From NCBI GenBank assembly GCA_023101885.1, contig JALPQD010000138.1, positions 310,001 to 374,000 of the forward strand: a stretch of 64,000 nt of DNA, given 5' to 3'. Each line of letters begins with the position of its first letter. Position 1 is the stretch's first letter. Origin of the DNA: Typhlomys cinereus (Eukaryota > Chordata > Mammalia > Rodentia > Platacanthomyidae). Shown here one piece after another: positions 11,580 through 24,069 of this stretch. Made by a program: the position numbers and the translations under genes. Under the pieces are notes generated by a model. That model had not been told where the DNA came from. It did no database searches and saw only the letters and a program-made list of their open reading frames with translations.

Positions 11580-11800
11580 CTAAAATTGCTCCAACTGCCT
11601 GTCTGGCCCTGAAAGGCAGAGCCTGGGAAATCCCAGAGCAAAGCAGTAAGGAGTAGAGCAATCCAGGATGATTTCTAAAGTCACCCTTGGGTCTCCACAG
11701 GCACACATACAGGGCCCTCTTATAATCCATGTGTACTTACACACACCCACATATACACCCACACCTACACAAGCAAAAAATAAAATAAGCGAGCTAACCC
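11580..11800 (+). mobile_element. 5'-truncated B2-like SINE
   Basis: Starts inside the middle part (GCAGAGCCTGGGAAATCCCA), then GCAATCCAGGATGATTTC, GGTCTCCACAGGCACAC and a CA-rich tail ending AAAATAAAATAAG. Confidence 0.7.
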
Positions 11801-12724
11801 TGACGCAAGAGGGAAGCCCATGAGGGGCCCATCCCAATGGTCTTCAATGCTCCCAAGGGGATGACAGAGCAAAGGTATGGCATGTTCATGTCACCAAACT
11901 GAAACAGGATAGAAAGACAGGAAAATTATGGGCACGTGGGAAAGGAGTCTGATGGGAGCCAGTGGAAAGGCAAGAATTCCAGTCCTGCTGGCTTCTTCCA
12001 AGGGTTGACAACAGAGCCAAAGTTCCTTTTACAGAGTGTATTTCACTGAGAATGTTGGAAAGGAACGAACCCCAGCCTAGTGACTTCAGTGCGGCCTCCA
12101 GCCTAGTGACTTCATTGTGGCCTTACTCTTTTCCCTGGTATTTCCGGGGAATCTCACAAACCAGACAAAACCTTTTATTTACAGTAAAACCATCTTAACT
12201 TCCCCTATGATCTAGGGTTTGGCTTCATCAGCTCTAATCCATCCAGCTTACCTTGGAAACCACTCTGTGGTCTCATCTAGGTTCCTTAGCAACCCTTAAG
12301 AGATGCAACTTCAGGAGCATCCAAAAGCAGTATCCATGACTACTGTAAGGATGTGGCGTTGAGAGTCCACACCCACACTTGGATGAGTCCTGCCTTTCCC
12401 TGCCCACCTGGTGCTTGAATCTCTGTGGCGCACTCTTCCTAATGAACTTCTACTCTGCTTCATGCGGGCTTCACCCTGAGCAGCACTTTCTGTGGCTTCA
12501 CCTGGGTCCAGGTCTGTGAGAAGAGCTACGTCCTAATGGGAAGATCAATGAAAGACTCTAGGCCACTAGGATGACTGTTATTGGAACTCTTACATGTCTG
12601 GTAATGGATGTGTGTGTGTGAAAGTGTTGATTCTTATGAGCGCATGTGCAGATGGATTCATGTGCAGTGGAGGCCAGAAATCAATGTTGAATGCATTGTA
12701 CAATTAATTGACACCATTTTTGTT
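11801..12724. other. Intergenic, no gene seen
   Basis: Unrecognised sequence with a small internal duplication (CCTAGTGACTTCA twice near 12077-12110). Nothing else stands out. Confidence 0.55.
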
Positions 12725-12763
12725 GCATGTGTAGGTGTGGCTATATGTACGTGTGTGTGTGTG

Positions 12764-12802
<39 letters not shown>

Positions 12803-13048
12803 GTATGTGTATGTATCAGAGAGCACTGTGCATGTGTGCCTGGGGAGGCCCAAGGATGACTTCAGGAATCATCTTGGATTGTGCTACTTCCTTATTGCTC
12901 TGGGGTTTCCCAGGCTCTGCCTTTCAGGGCTAGAAGTGCAGCTGCCACCATTTCTGGTCAGTGCTTTTACGTGGGATTTGGGATCCAAACTCAGGTCCTT
13001 TGGCTTGTGAGGCAGAAGTTTGACCCCTGAGCCATCTCTCCAGCCCTC
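12725..13048 (-). mobile_element. B2-like SINE, reverse
   Basis: GT tract at about 12750-12800, GGCCCAAGGATGACTTCAGG, GGATCCAAACTCAGGTCCTT and the head GAGCCATCTCTCCAGCCC. Confidence 0.85.
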
Positions 13049-13512
13049 TACTTTACTTTTGGAGTCAAAGCCTTTCACTGAGTCTGGATTTTCTATTGTT
13101 TGGCTGGAATGGCTGGCAGCAAGCCCTAGGAATATCCCTCCCTCTGTTTCCCCAGAGTCGGGATTACAGATGCACACCTCTGGGCCCAGCTTTCAGATGG
13201 ATACTGAGGTCAGTATCCATCTAACTCAGGTCCAAACTCAGGTCCTCACACTCGCGTGATAGAAACTTCACCCACTGAGCAGGACTTTTTAACTTCCTTC
13301 CATTCATGACTTCTCACCCTGGAAATCTTTGTGTGACCCTGTATGTATGTAAAATAAGTATACAGAGCAAATATTTTACTGATAATAAATCATCATAAAG
13401 GAATTGATCTTAGAACAATTCTTAGTATACATGTAATTTTACCACTTAGGAAAGAGTTAAACAGACTTGCAAACTAATGAGATGAATGTGCTGTTCATTT
13501 TTACATAAAGAT

Positions 13513-13715
13513 TTACATCCTGGCTGGTGAGATGGCACAGTGGGTAGCATGCCTGCTTGCAAACTCGTTCAATCCCCTGAAGCTCACAAGGTGGAAAGGA
13601 GAAAACTGACTTCCTTAAAAGTTATCCTCTGACATCTACCCATGCAGCAGAACATGCACCTATTCTCTCTTCTTCACGCTCAAAAAAGTGTGTATACATA
13701 TATATATAAGTTCAT
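13513..13715 (+). mobile_element. B3-like SINE
   Basis: Head GGCTGGTGAGATGGCACAGT and the B3-type segment AAGTTATCCTCTGACATC, then an AT-repeat tail (TATACATATATATATAAG). Confidence 0.65.
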
Positions 13716-14204
13716 ATCCTGTCTTAAGACTTGAACTTCAGAGCGTCTTCACTGTTTTTCAGAGTTGATGATATTTTGATTTTATAATTGTCAATGCTGA
13801 GAATATTGCTTCATATAAACATGTTAAAATGGTGGACGTTTAAGGTCGTTTCAGAAATTATGGAAATTTTGCCCTAACCCCCAAGTCAAAATGTACTGGA
13901 TTTTTTTTTTAATGAAACTCAAGTCAACAACCCAAACAGAAACATTAAAATCAAGTATTCTAACACAATGAGATCCAAAAATACACTAATTTGATAACTA
14001 CATGCTGAGGGATGATGGCAGGAAAATATTAAAAATTCTTTGTTTTCTGCAATTAAACCATTATGCTCCTATAATTGCAGGAAACTGTAATTCATATACT
14101 ACATTAGTTTGGAATCTGAGCTGAGGTGTTTCAGGCAGTGTCCTTGATGCTGGGTAAAGACGGACATAGAATAAAAACGCGTGTGCCATGTGTTCAAAAC
14201 CAAA

Positions 14205-14640
14205 TCTGCAGGGTTGGGGATACAGCTTAGCAGAAAAAGGGCTTGCTGTGCAAACCTGATGATCTGAGTTCAGATCCCCAGATCCCACATAAAACACAGA
14301 TGCAGTAACTTTTTAAATAATTATTGTTTTGTGCACACACACACACACACGTGTGTGTGTCTGTGTGTCTGTGTGTATGCACTGCATAGGACCAAGGTGA
14401 CTTTCAGAATCATCCTGGATTGCTTCTACCTCCTTCGTGCTTTGCTCTCTTTCCCAGTCTCTGGCTACTAGGACCAGCTGTTTATGTCTGGTGTTTCTTT
14501 TTCTTTTTTTTTTTTAATGGAACCTAGGATCCGAACTCAGGACCTTCTGTTTGTGAAGCAGTTTTAACCCCTGAGCCATCTCTCTAGCCCAAGAAACGCA
14601 GTAGCTTCAACGCCTGCCATCCCATTGTGCCTGTGGGAGA
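14205..14640. mobile_element. ID/B4-like SINE (+) interrupted by a reverse B2-like SINE
   Basis: The outer head GGATACAGCTTAGCAGAAAA is at 14217. The inner reverse copy spans about 14325-14590 (GT tail, GGATCCGAACTCAGGACCTT, GAGCCATCTCTCTAGCCC). GCAGTAAC (about 14304) and GCAGTAGC (about 14600) suggest the target duplication. Confidence 0.6.
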
Positions 14641-14764
14641 TAGGAGGTGGGGACCAGAGCATCTCCAGAGCTAGCAGCCAGCCCGTCAGCCTATGCAGCA
14701 GTGAAGAGACCCAGTCTCGCCCAGGTTTACCCTCTGTGCTCCCTGAGTGCACCACTGCATGCAC

Positions 14765-14785
14765 CCCCCCCCCCCCCCCCCCGCC
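14765..14785 (+). repeat. Poly-C tract
   Basis: About 18 consecutive cytosines then CGCCCGC. The minus strand could form G-quadruplex structure. Length is probably unstable. Confidence 0.85.
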
Positions 14786-15211
14786 CGCAGCACAGTCACA
14801 AGATGCAGAATGGATGTGCACTGCCAGCTCCACCTTGGAGTCATCATGTATTGACTGTGAATTTACTTTCTATCTCTGCACTTTGAGAAGCCCCCTGCTG
14901 TGGCCACACCCCCCTTCCACTATGCGACTCCATGTGAACCCCCACTCTGGGGAAGTTGGCCTTGAAGAACAGAGAACAAGCTTCACTACTCTGCACACAA
15001 TAGGGACCTAACTAACCTTTACTGATGGTGAAGCTGAAGGAGGGTGTTCACGGATACAGCCCTGACTGGATTGGGTGGGCAATTAAAATAAAAGAAGACA
15101 GGAAGGTAGGAGGGGATGTGCTGGAGGGTATGGAAGAGTGGGGTGGATGCGATCAAGATGTATTGTTCGCATGCGTGGAATTGTCAAAGTAAAAATATTA
15201 CTTAAAAAGAT

Positions 15212-15410
15212 GGGGGCTGGGGAGATGGCTCAGGTGTTAAAGCCTTTTTGCCTCATAAGTAAACCCTGAGTTTGGATCCCCAGATCCCACGTTAAAATGC
15301 TGGGCAGAAATAACGGCGGTCTGTAATTCTGGAAGAAGAAAAAGGCTATTTCAGCCCCCAGCAGGTACGACAGGTGACTGAGGCAGGCGTGCTGTCTGGA
15401 ATCAAGGAGA
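15212..15410 (+). mobile_element. B2-like SINE, 3' end diverged
   Basis: Head GGGGCTGGGGAGATGGCTCA and GAGTTTGGATCCCCAGATCC are clear; the tail is lost in sequence without a CA run. Confidence 0.7.
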
Positions 15411-15840
15411 TGGCTGAGAAGCTACCGACCTACCGTCAGCTCCACGAACCAAGGGCTCTCCCGCGTGGCTATTACGTTGGCATCAACAGCAGCACCGGCT
15501 TCTCACTCCTCCCCTCGCACACTGTCCTCTCTTGACCTCATCCTTTCTCTCCGGCCTGTGTCTGACTTCCGAGACTTGGGGGGGGCCCTTGCTCAGCCTC
15601 TCTAAAGGTTGGGAAGATGAGGTCAGACTTAGGATCCCTCAGAGATGGTGCCAGGTAAGTGCAGTGGGAGCAGAGGCCGAGGTGCTGGGGGTGTCTGGGC
15701 CCCTCAGTTCTGCAGAGCACAGCAGAGGCCGAGGACACCTCGTGAGCTGCATGAGGTGGGGGCCGTGTGCTGCCGCTCACTGTCTGCTGGAACAGCCTCT
15801 TAAAGCAGGCTTCCCCCTCCTTCGAGAAGGAAAATGCACC

Positions 15841-16048
15841 ATGGGCCCGCGAGACGGCTCAGGGAGTAAAAACGCTTGCCGCCGAGCCTGGTGACCAGAG
15901 TTCCATCCCCAGAGCCCACAGGGAGGGGAAGGAAAGAACTGACTTCCAAAAGTTTTTCTCTGACTTCCACGTGCATGGCAAACATGCACATACACACCCA
16001 TGTACACATATGAGCAAGAAAGCAAACAAACATATATATAAAAAAAAG
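15841..16048 (+). mobile_element. B3-like SINE
   Basis: Head GGGCCCGCGAGACGGCTCAG, AACTGACTTCCAAAAGTTTT, and a tail with ACATATGAGC and AAAAAAA. Several CpGs in the head suggest a fairly young copy. Confidence 0.75.
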
Positions 16049-16717
16049 TGCATCTCAGTGCAGAGATATGACTTGTGGCACTGTTTGGGCCTTGAGCACC
16101 CATCAGCCGCATCCAGGACATTTATTAAATAAAACACAGACCGCAGGCCTTCCATTAAGTCAGTAGGTCTGGAGTAGAGACCAAGAAATGGCTTCCCAAC
16201 AAGTTCCTAAGCAACAAGGATGCTGCTTTGAGGACCATTCCAGGCTCACAGCAAGCAGGTGGAAGATGAACACAGGAAGCAGAAGCTCCTGATTACCCAA
16301 CTGGCCCCTATCCCTGTGTGTGTGGAGGAGTAGGAAGCAGAGAGTAAGGCACAATGCCACTCTGTCTGTCGCCTGCAACAGTTTAAAGAGTTCCCTAATC
16401 TTTTAGGGCTGCAAGTGCATTTACCCATGGTCCAGAGTTGGTTTTTTTATTATTAAAAACATTTTTCATATAGACCTTTAACCAAAAGAAAAAGGAGGGG
16501 CTAGTCAAGAAAGTCATGCTCCCATGAGACTTAGGTATAGATTTCTCTGGGACAGGATCTCACCTTATTCTTAAAATAGTCAGATCCGGGGTTTTGATGA
16601 ATTTGGAAGCTATCATCTTCAAAGGGTGGCTAAGGACTCTAGATGGGATCAGAGGGTGTTTCAATCAAAAAGGCAAAAGTCCTGATGGAAGGCTGGAATG
16701 TAGGGTATCTTTACTGA
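16049..16717. other. Intergenic, no gene seen
   Basis: No recognisable feature; moderately AT-rich with short open frames only. Confidence 0.55.
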
Positions 16718-16805
16718 AGATAGAGAGAGAGAGAGAGAGAGAAGAAAGAAAGAAAATGGAGAAAAAAAGAAAGGAAGGAAAGAGAAGGAAGGAAGGAAGA
16801 AAAAG

Positions 16806-16888
<83 letters not shown>

Positions 16889-16902
16889 GAGAAAGAAAGA
16901 TA
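16718..16902 (+). repeat. GA then (GAAA)n purine microsatellite
   Basis: GAGAGA at about 16720-16742 gives way to interrupted GGAA/GAAA repeats, with a near-pure (GAAA)n run at about 16810-16890. Confidence 0.95.
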
Positions 16903-16919
16903 ACAGTCTCATTTAATAT

Positions 16920-17780
16920 TCAAACAAAGTGTCTGGGGAAAGGAACAAGGCCCTGCGCACAATCATATCCTCTCAGGCTCTTAGCCTGGGCCAGCACCAC
17001 TTTAATATAAATATCTGATTATGAAAGAAGTCTTACTTGCATGTCAATGGCCTTCACAGTAAATGTCGATTCACTAGAAAAATATTTCATTGTGCTAGAA
17101 ATCTTGTGGAAGTCTTCAATCAGACTCAGGGCATGTGGCCTCCTCTCCTGTCTCATGCACCCATGATTTCCCCTCTCTTCCCATCCTGCCTCACCTCCAA
17201 GTGGTTCCCAACTGTCCAGTGCACGCTGAGGGCTGCTATCAGCGTCCACCCGGCTGGCTGCCCATAGGTGGGTTAGTGTCTCTTGTAAATACCAGACCTT
17301 TGGGAGACAGGATGAAGCTCAAGCATCAAGTACCGTGGCATCCACTGTCACTGAAGAAGGATCGAAGATGGAGTTCTGGCACAAGCCTGGTTCACTGACT
17401 CCAATAACATTTATTTACTTACCTACTTATTTTGAGACAGGAGATTTTTGTACAACGCAGCCCCTTGGGACTCCACAGGGAGTCTGTGTCCTGCACTTCA
17501 TGGGTTCAAGGCTCACATCTACCTGTTAGTGAGACCCAGGAGGCTGGGAAATCCACCTGCTGCCACCCATCTCACCTGCCATTCCTGCAGACAGGGACTG
17601 ACTTAACCTTTGTGGATTCCAGAATAGAAGCCAGAGCTGAGATCCAGAGCCGTACAGCTTTCCACAGTCACATGCTGTCACTGCTCTTCAGGGTGGCCGT
17701 AGAGTGTCTGTAAGGGCTGCCCGCAGGGGTGCCCACAGAGGCCCTGCTGGCCTCCAGTACTAAGCACCTGGGTCTCATTG
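16920..17780. other. Intergenic, no gene seen
   Basis: Unrecognised sequence between the GAAA tract and the probable LTR. No domain or splice pattern. Confidence 0.5.
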
Positions 17781-18165
17781 TGTTGGGCTACTCCATCATG
17801 TAGTGACCCTTCCCTCCTGGACAGAACAGCCCATTTCATAAAGAGGCGCCTCCAGGCATGGACGTGCTCTTCTCCCCACCGAAGATGGCACCCTCCCCCC
17901 CGGGCTTCTCTCTCCTCCTGTATGTGTTCCCACTGGCAGACTCCGGCTCCTCCCGCACATTCTTCAGATAACTGGGCCTCTTCTCTTACAGGGTAAACAG
18001 CCCAATGTCTGTTCCTAGCTCACCCCTCTCTGGTTGTAGTGTATATAAACAGAGAAGACGACACCCCCTGCTTTCCATCCACTGGTGCTGGGGCAGCCAC
18101 TCTGCTCCTGCAATAAATCTCCTGCATGCACGTGGCCTGTGGTCTTTGTTGGTGCCGGACATTGA
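17781..18165 (+). mobile_element. Probable solo LTR of an endogenous retrovirus (class I-like)
   Basis: The order of signals fits an LTR: TATATAAA at 18042-18049, AATAAA at 18112-18117, then CTGTGGTCTTTGTTGGTGCC. The candidate start is TGTTGGGCTA. No gag, pol or env sequence follows, so it is a solitary or fragmentary LTR. Edges are uncertain. Confidence 0.4.
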
Positions 18166-18741
18166 AGGGGGTCCCCAAACAAGCCCCCTTCACACTGGAC
18201 CTAGGTGCCTGGAGGAGAAGGCAGGCAGCCCAGTCTAGGCACCTTTGTGTTGTTGACCTTTGCCTGTCCTTTGCCGTGAGCCTCTGTAGGAATCCGGCTC
18301 CACTGTGACCTCGGCCACTGACCCAGCTCCGTGGCGGAAGCAAGGCACGGAGGACGCCGTCGCTGGAGAGGATGAGAGCGACTGTTCGGGGTGCAGGGCT
18401 CCTCAGTGCTGGGCACTCACGTGTTGCACCGTACTGTATTTAGCACTCAGGAGGCCGCGGCACGAAGACGGCCTTGAGTTTGATGCCAGCCTGGACTTCA
18501 AGAACAACCTAGGCCAAGATTCTGTAGCAAGGAAAAGAGAATATAATGCTGAAGGGGAACTAGGCACAATGCAGACAGGATGGGAGGTTATATAGTCCCA
18601 TGTCTGGACTGCTCAGCTCCATACATGTGGATTTGCTTTTATACATTTTCAGTGAAGTGTTTGTCTTTGTTTTCTGTGCATGCACCGTCAGTTCCACAGG
18701 CAGAATCTCCATTGCAAGTTGTGCAAGCTGGATGGATATGC

Positions 18742-18860
18742 ATGTCAGTTTGATAACTGAAGGCTGGGTAAGCCCTGGGCACACTTGTGAATAATTAGTG
18801 GTTAAGGAAAGTCCTAAGCAAGCCTGCAGGAGATCATTTAATTGATGTAGGTCCATTTCC
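18742..18860 (-). mobile_element. Fragment of URR1-like repeat
   Basis: It shows GCATGTCAGTTTGATAACTG, GCCTGCAGGAGATCATTTAA and TTGATGTAGGTCC, matching the ends of the copies at 3573-4012 and 61615-62034. Confidence 0.5.
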
Positions 18861-19189
18861 TCGTGTTGAATGGCACAGCTTGATGCCTCTTAGACTGCGC
18901 CAGTCTAAGCTAAAGGGGGATGTTGTTTAACAATTTGAAAGAAATCCCATCCTGGAAGAAGTTTCAGCAAGTAAACAACTTGTTAGACTCAGGAAGTTCC
19001 TGAAACTAACAAGTTTGTTGGGGGGGAGCTCCTTCTAGGATGTGGAATAGTGAATACATAACAGCTGGGGGAGGAGACTGGAGCCAAGCAGTCTGAAAAG
19101 AGGGCAGTGATCAGGCGGGAGAGTCTTGGAGAAACAGCTGAGAGGCCAGTCAAGAAGTCAGAGAAAAAGAGGTAGCCAAGCATCTAAGG

Positions 19190-19262
19190 GGAGGGGAGAG
19201 AAGAGAGAGAGGAGATAGGAGAGAGGGGGAGAAGGGAGAGGGAGGAGAAAGGGAGACCAGAA
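19190..19262 (+). repeat. GA-rich purine tract
   Basis: Imperfect GAGAG/GGGAG repeats over about 70 bp in otherwise unique sequence. Confidence 0.85.
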
Positions 19263-19504
19263 GCCTGGAGGATACACCCCTAGGAGCAAGTCGTATAGTA
19301 GAGTACTTTAGGGGTGCAGCTCCTGTAGGTGAAAGTACAAAGCCACTTACATAGTGCTCCCTACTTCTGATGCCAGGTGCTAGAACTCATCCCTGCAGTT
19401 GAGATTGGTCTTCCTCGAATCCAGGGACTCTTTATCTTCTGCAGAACAAGTTAACTCAGAACTGAGCTCTGAACTCTTCTGCTGACACAACTTCCCTCCC
19501 AAAG

Positions 19505-19870
19505 TCCTCAATTAGAGTGGAGACGTCACATGATTTGATGGCGAGTTGTGTCTCCACAGCGCATGTCCTTGCCCTTAGCTGGTGTCAAATATTTGGCAAG
19601 GATGTAACACCTGTAAGAGGTGGGTCTGGCTGGAGGAAGACGTGTCATTTGGGATGGGCCTTGAGGCTTGGTGACGGGGTCCTGCTCCATCTCGGTTTCC
19701 TTGCTGTCTCTGCCTCCTGATGGCTGCAAAGACTTAAGTTGACTCCCTGATTCTGCCTCCAGCTATGTCTTCCGCTTTCAATTCCCGCCTTAATAAACTA
19801 CATCCCTCTGGAACTGTGAGCCAAATAAATCTCCCTTAAGTTGTCTACGAGTGTGTTGTCTCCCCTCAAC
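19505..19870 (+). mobile_element. Old DNA-transposon-like repeat
   Basis: It contains GGGATGGGCCTTGAGGCTTG, GCTGTCTCTGCCTCCTGATG, AACTGTGAGCCAAATAAATC and CCCTTAAGTTG, the common pattern of a rodent interspersed family also seen at 62148-62495. Confidence 0.5.
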
Positions 19871-20106
19871 AGAAGGACGAGTGACCTTCCCTGCAAATAC
19901 CAGGTTTTCACTTAACTTGAGGGTCACACATGATGATTTCCATGCATGTTTACATAAACCACCCACCCCAGCGCCTCTCTGCTCAGGTTCATTGTATGCG
20001 CTCACATACTCATGCAGTTACATATAGTCAAGTTGAGGTTCTACCTCTTGTCCTTCGATGCCTTCTTGGCCTCCATGTTTATATTGGTGATGCTCACTCC
20101 ACCTCT

Positions 20107-20466
20107 CGTGGAGTAGTTGTAACGGTTACTCTTCACTATTGCTGTGAGAGAATACTCAAAGTCAAGCAACTTAAGGGAGAAAAGGAGATTCATTACCTTA
20201 TGATTCAGAGGGTAGATATAGTGTTTCATGGCAGAGGCAGCATGGCTGGTTGGCCGAAGCTGGAGTCAGGCTAAGTCACTCCCATCTATGAAGTTAGTGA
20301 GTGATGGCTGAAGGCTGGAGGATTCCTGGAGAGTCTTCTCAGTCTCCTATTCTATGGTTCCTTTTATCTGGTCCACTACTGGGACGTTTTCCAACGAGAT
20401 CTAGGGAGGTCCCAGCTGATCTTAGTTAATGCCAGGTGCGTCGAGTTGACACCCAGGATTAACTAT
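20107..20466 (+). mobile_element. URR1-like repeat
   Basis: Starts near GTAACGGTTACTCTTCACTA, then AAGCAACTTAAGGGAGAAAA and AGTTGACACCCAGGATTAAC at the end. About 360 bp, non-coding. Confidence 0.55.
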
Positions 20467-20523
20467 CATAGTAGTTCTGGAAATTAAGTAAAAGGATTTG
20501 TGTAAATAAAAATGCATATTATG

Positions 20524-20813
20524 GGGCTGGAGAGGTGGCTCAGGAGTTAAGCCTCTGCCTTGCAGGCAGAAGGTCTTGAGTTCGGATCCTAGACCCCACG
20601 TATAGACACCGGGCAGAAGCGGGAGCGGCCTGCGTTTCTGGTCCTGGTAGGGCAGAGCCTGTGAATCCCGGGGCAGAGTAAACGAGGAGGTGGAGACATC
20701 CATGGTGGTTCCTGAATTCGTCTGTGGTTCTACACACGCATACACACACACACACACACACACGTACGCACGCAAACACACGCATACACGCACAATTGAA
20801 TAAATAAAAAAAT
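20524..20813 (+). mobile_element. Young B2-like SINE with 11-bp target duplication
   Basis: Full-length copy from GGGCTGGAGAGGTGGCTCAG to ATTGAATAAATAAAAA. TGCATATTATG flanks it exactly at 20513-20523 and 20814-20824. Retained CpGs and the perfect duplication imply recent insertion. Confidence 0.92.
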
Positions 20814-20824
20814 TGCATATTATG

Positions 20825-21375
20825 ATCATTGCTCCCTACATACATCATACTGCCACTAATTACAGATTGATTCCCACATGTCTGATAAATATAATCTGAA
20901 AACTGTGTTTTCAGCTATTGACTCCTCTTGCCTGTGTGAGTCTATAGTTAGAGATGTATATGTTTGCTTTCAGCACTGCATAGACACATCTGAACCTCCC
21001 TGGCTATGTGTCCTTCTAACAGCTATTTACACAACAACATGGAGACAGAATCTGTCAGCAGTACTTGCATTCACACCTCATAAAGGAAAGGTGTGTTGTT
21101 TCTGGTCCTCTGAGCTCAGTTACCAACAGAGGATCAAATGCACAGGGATTTTTTTATCAGGGAAAATAGATAATAAAAAGCAAATGGGAGGGGGGCTGTG
21201 GAAGGTTGGGAGAGCTGTCAGACTGCACAGGAAGGCTGACCTCAGGGACCTCCTTTCTCCCAGGAAGGAACCTCCCCTCTACACACACACCTTTTTCCCC
21301 CTTGTGTTTGGTACAAACACAAAACCACAGATTAACTGGCAGAAACTTGAACTCAAGACAACTCACTTAAGGACC
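20825..21375. other. Intergenic with a 181-codon open frame, not supported as a gene
   Basis: A plus-strand frame at 20878-21423 stays open and ends inside a repeat. It shows no recognisable domain, and no splice or promoter context supports it. Confidence 0.5.
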
Positions 21376-21665
21376 TTGTTGTGGTTTGACCATGAAATGT
21401 CTCCCAGGGATTCTTCTATTTGATCACTTGGTTCCTCAGCTATCCTGTCCCTTTCGAAGGCTATAAAACTTCCAGGAGGTGGAGCAGTTGCTGAGGAAAC
21501 TAGGTGCCTCGCAGTAGGACTTACAGCCTGGCCCAACTTTCTGTGCTTGCTCTGCTTTCTGAGTGTGGACACGATGTGGACCTCCTCCTGTTGCTGACCG
21601 CCTGCCCCGCCTCGATCATTCTGTCTCTCTGGAATGTAAGCCAGGATGCCGTGCGGCATGAGGCC
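21376..21665 (+). mobile_element. Old DNA-transposon-like repeat
   Basis: It contains TTGTGGTTTGACCATGAAAT, CTTCCAGGAGGTGGAGCAG and CAGCCTGGCCCAACTTTC, matching the pattern of copies at 29060 and 62148. Confidence 0.5.
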
Positions 21666-22337
21666 ATCTTGGACTTTGCCCCTGGTCTGATCTAAGGAGG
21701 AGGTTGTGCAGCAATTTGAAATATTCCAATCTGGGGGGGGGGATTAATGAGGGCAAGAAAGTTCCTCAAACTAACAAGATTCAGGGGGAGATTCTCCCCG
21801 GTAATGAAAGAGGGTAAGCAACTATGGGGGGGGGACCCCTGGCCAACCTGGCATCCTGGAGGAGACATTGGGACAAGCTGGACCAGCTGCAGGTGGAGCA
21901 GAGCGCAGCAGTGTTGCAGCTTATGTGGCTCTTGCCCAGGCTGGGGTGGGCTTTCTCGTGACGCAATTGCCTGTGAGTCATCCTTGCTCTTGCAAGTAAT
22001 CCACACTTGCAAGTAACTAAGAAACTCATTGGCTCACCAAGTTGGACTTGGGTGTGATCATTACTTTGGTCTGTTCTGTCTTTGAATCCTTATCTGGGTA
22101 AAGAGATGTTCGTACGGTACCTGTCTAGATCAAAGTGTCACACAATACATGACGAACTCTTCCTTACTTGCATTGCTTTGCTCAGAGTATTCTATCATAG
22201 CGACAGAAGAGAAACTAGGACAGACCTTTCTCCCCAAATCTGTTCTCACTGGTACCTCTGCTCAGACAGTTCTTTAGGTCAGTGCCACATGGAGAGCTTG
22301 GTCCAGCCACATGTGGAAGCTTCTTTTATTAGTGTTT

Positions 22338-22604
22338 GAAGCTTTCTGTAGCAGTTACTCTGTACAGTTGTTGATAAAATCACTATCAAGGGCTGGAGAG
22401 GTGGCTCAGGGGTTAAGCCTCTGCCTTGCAGGCGGAAGGTCCCGAGTTCTGATCCTAGACCCCACATATAGACGCCAGGCGGAAGCAAGGCAGCCTGAGT
22501 TTCTGGTCCTGGCAGGGCGGAGCCTTGTGAATCCTGGGGCAGAGTAAACAAGGAGGAGGTGGAGGTGGTCCATGGTGGTTCCTGAATTCGCCCGTGGTTC
22601 TACA

Positions 22605-22661
<57 letters not shown>

Positions 22662-23107
22662 ACACACACATAATTGAATAAATAATAAAAAATTTTTAAA
22701 AATCACTATCAGATGATTTATGGGAACAAAGGCTTTTTATTTTCTCCTCCGATCCTCCAGTTACAGTTTTTAGTCCGTCCTGGCAGGAGACCATGCGTTT
22801 ATCACCAAAGGAGCCAGAGCACTGGCCACACCATATCTACGTAACAGCTGAGAGAGGGACGAGCCTTACTTGCTAGACCAGCATGTCTGGCCAAGTATAC
22901 AGAAGGACGCCAACTTTTTCAAACAATTTCCACCATTTCATTCACCTGCCTAGGGACTGGGTCTGCCCACCATGATCTGGGCCTTCCCCATCAGCTAGAC
23001 AATCTCCTTCAGGTTTGCTCTGGGCTTCACTCACCTACAAATTCCCTACAAATGTCCCCAGAGTTTGAACTGTCAAATATCAAGTTGACACCCATATATA
23101 ACTATGA
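22338..23107 (+). mobile_element. URR1-like repeat split by a young B2-like SINE
   Basis: Parts at 22338-22389 and 22712-23107 rejoin as one copy (start GTAGCAGTTACTCTGTACAG, end AGTTGACACCCATATATAAC). The insert at 22390-22699 is a young B2-like SINE. Confidence 0.7.
22390..22699 (+). mobile_element. Young B2-like SINE inside the URR1-like repeat
   Basis: Full head and middle, a (CA)n tract at about 22605-22665 and an AT-rich tail. AAATCACTATCA lies on both sides (about 22377-22389 and 22700-22711). Confidence 0.9.
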
Positions 23108-24069
23108 CACTTCCATATAAAAATATAATGGATTTGTGTTTTCATCATCCCCTACCCCTTCCCACCTCATACCACTCATTCTCCTTTGTAGCCGGCCTCC
23201 CTTCTGTTCCCATACCCACTGCGTGTGTGATCCAGTGGGCCCCATCCAGGACGCCTGCCTCGGCAGGTGCCCACACACTCACTGAGGCATGAATGGCCCA
23301 CCAGGAGGTAGACATGTCAAGTAAGGAAGCTCCCCTCTCTTGCCCGGCACCATCCCAAACAGTCACTCAGGGCCATATCTCTTGAGATCCTCCCTTCTGT
23401 GTGGCTAAACGTTGGTAGGTCAGCTATTGTAGAGGTCTGGTGGTAATAGATATCATTGATTTGAGCTCTTGAGTGCAGCAGCCCTGACATGAACTGACAC
23501 TACTGTCTAGCATGACCTCTCCCCACCCTCAGGCTCATGAATTCTTACCATCTCCTCTTCCATCTTCCACAAAGTTCTCTGAGCCTTGAGATGGGGCGGA
23601 GGTCTCGATCAGGTTTGAGCTGTTGCTTTGGCCTGCTGTGGTTCTGTGCATTGTACGTCCTTCATTGCAAAAGGCTACTCCTTGGCTTGTGTGCTGAGTA
23701 TTTCTCTGATCTGATGGTAGAAGGATAAGTGTTTACCATCATGGCGTTTATCATCATGGGCTAGCTTCTTTTGGAGACGCTTCTCCTACCCAAGAAAAAG
23801 AGAATACCTTTAGTCAGGGACCCAAGTCTCAGACCAGGAACAGGATGGAGCTTGGGGGGAGGGGTGCATCCCCCTCTGGGATTCATCATCAGGTCTCTGT
23901 CCCCTCTCCTGGGGTCCTCGACCTTCCTCATGACAGGCATGTCAGCCGATCCCTGATCAGTAAAAATGGACTGATGGTACTTTGCCCAGGCTACTTTGCC
24001 CTCCAAGCCCAAGTCCTTCTGGTGAACTCGTGGGAGCCATGGTTGTCTAAGCCCAGTACAGTACAGATG

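Noticed and set aside
20878..21423. Plus-strand open frame of 181 codons
   Set aside because: No recognisable domain, and it ends within an interspersed repeat. Could be chance; proteomics or RNA-seq would be needed to revive it.
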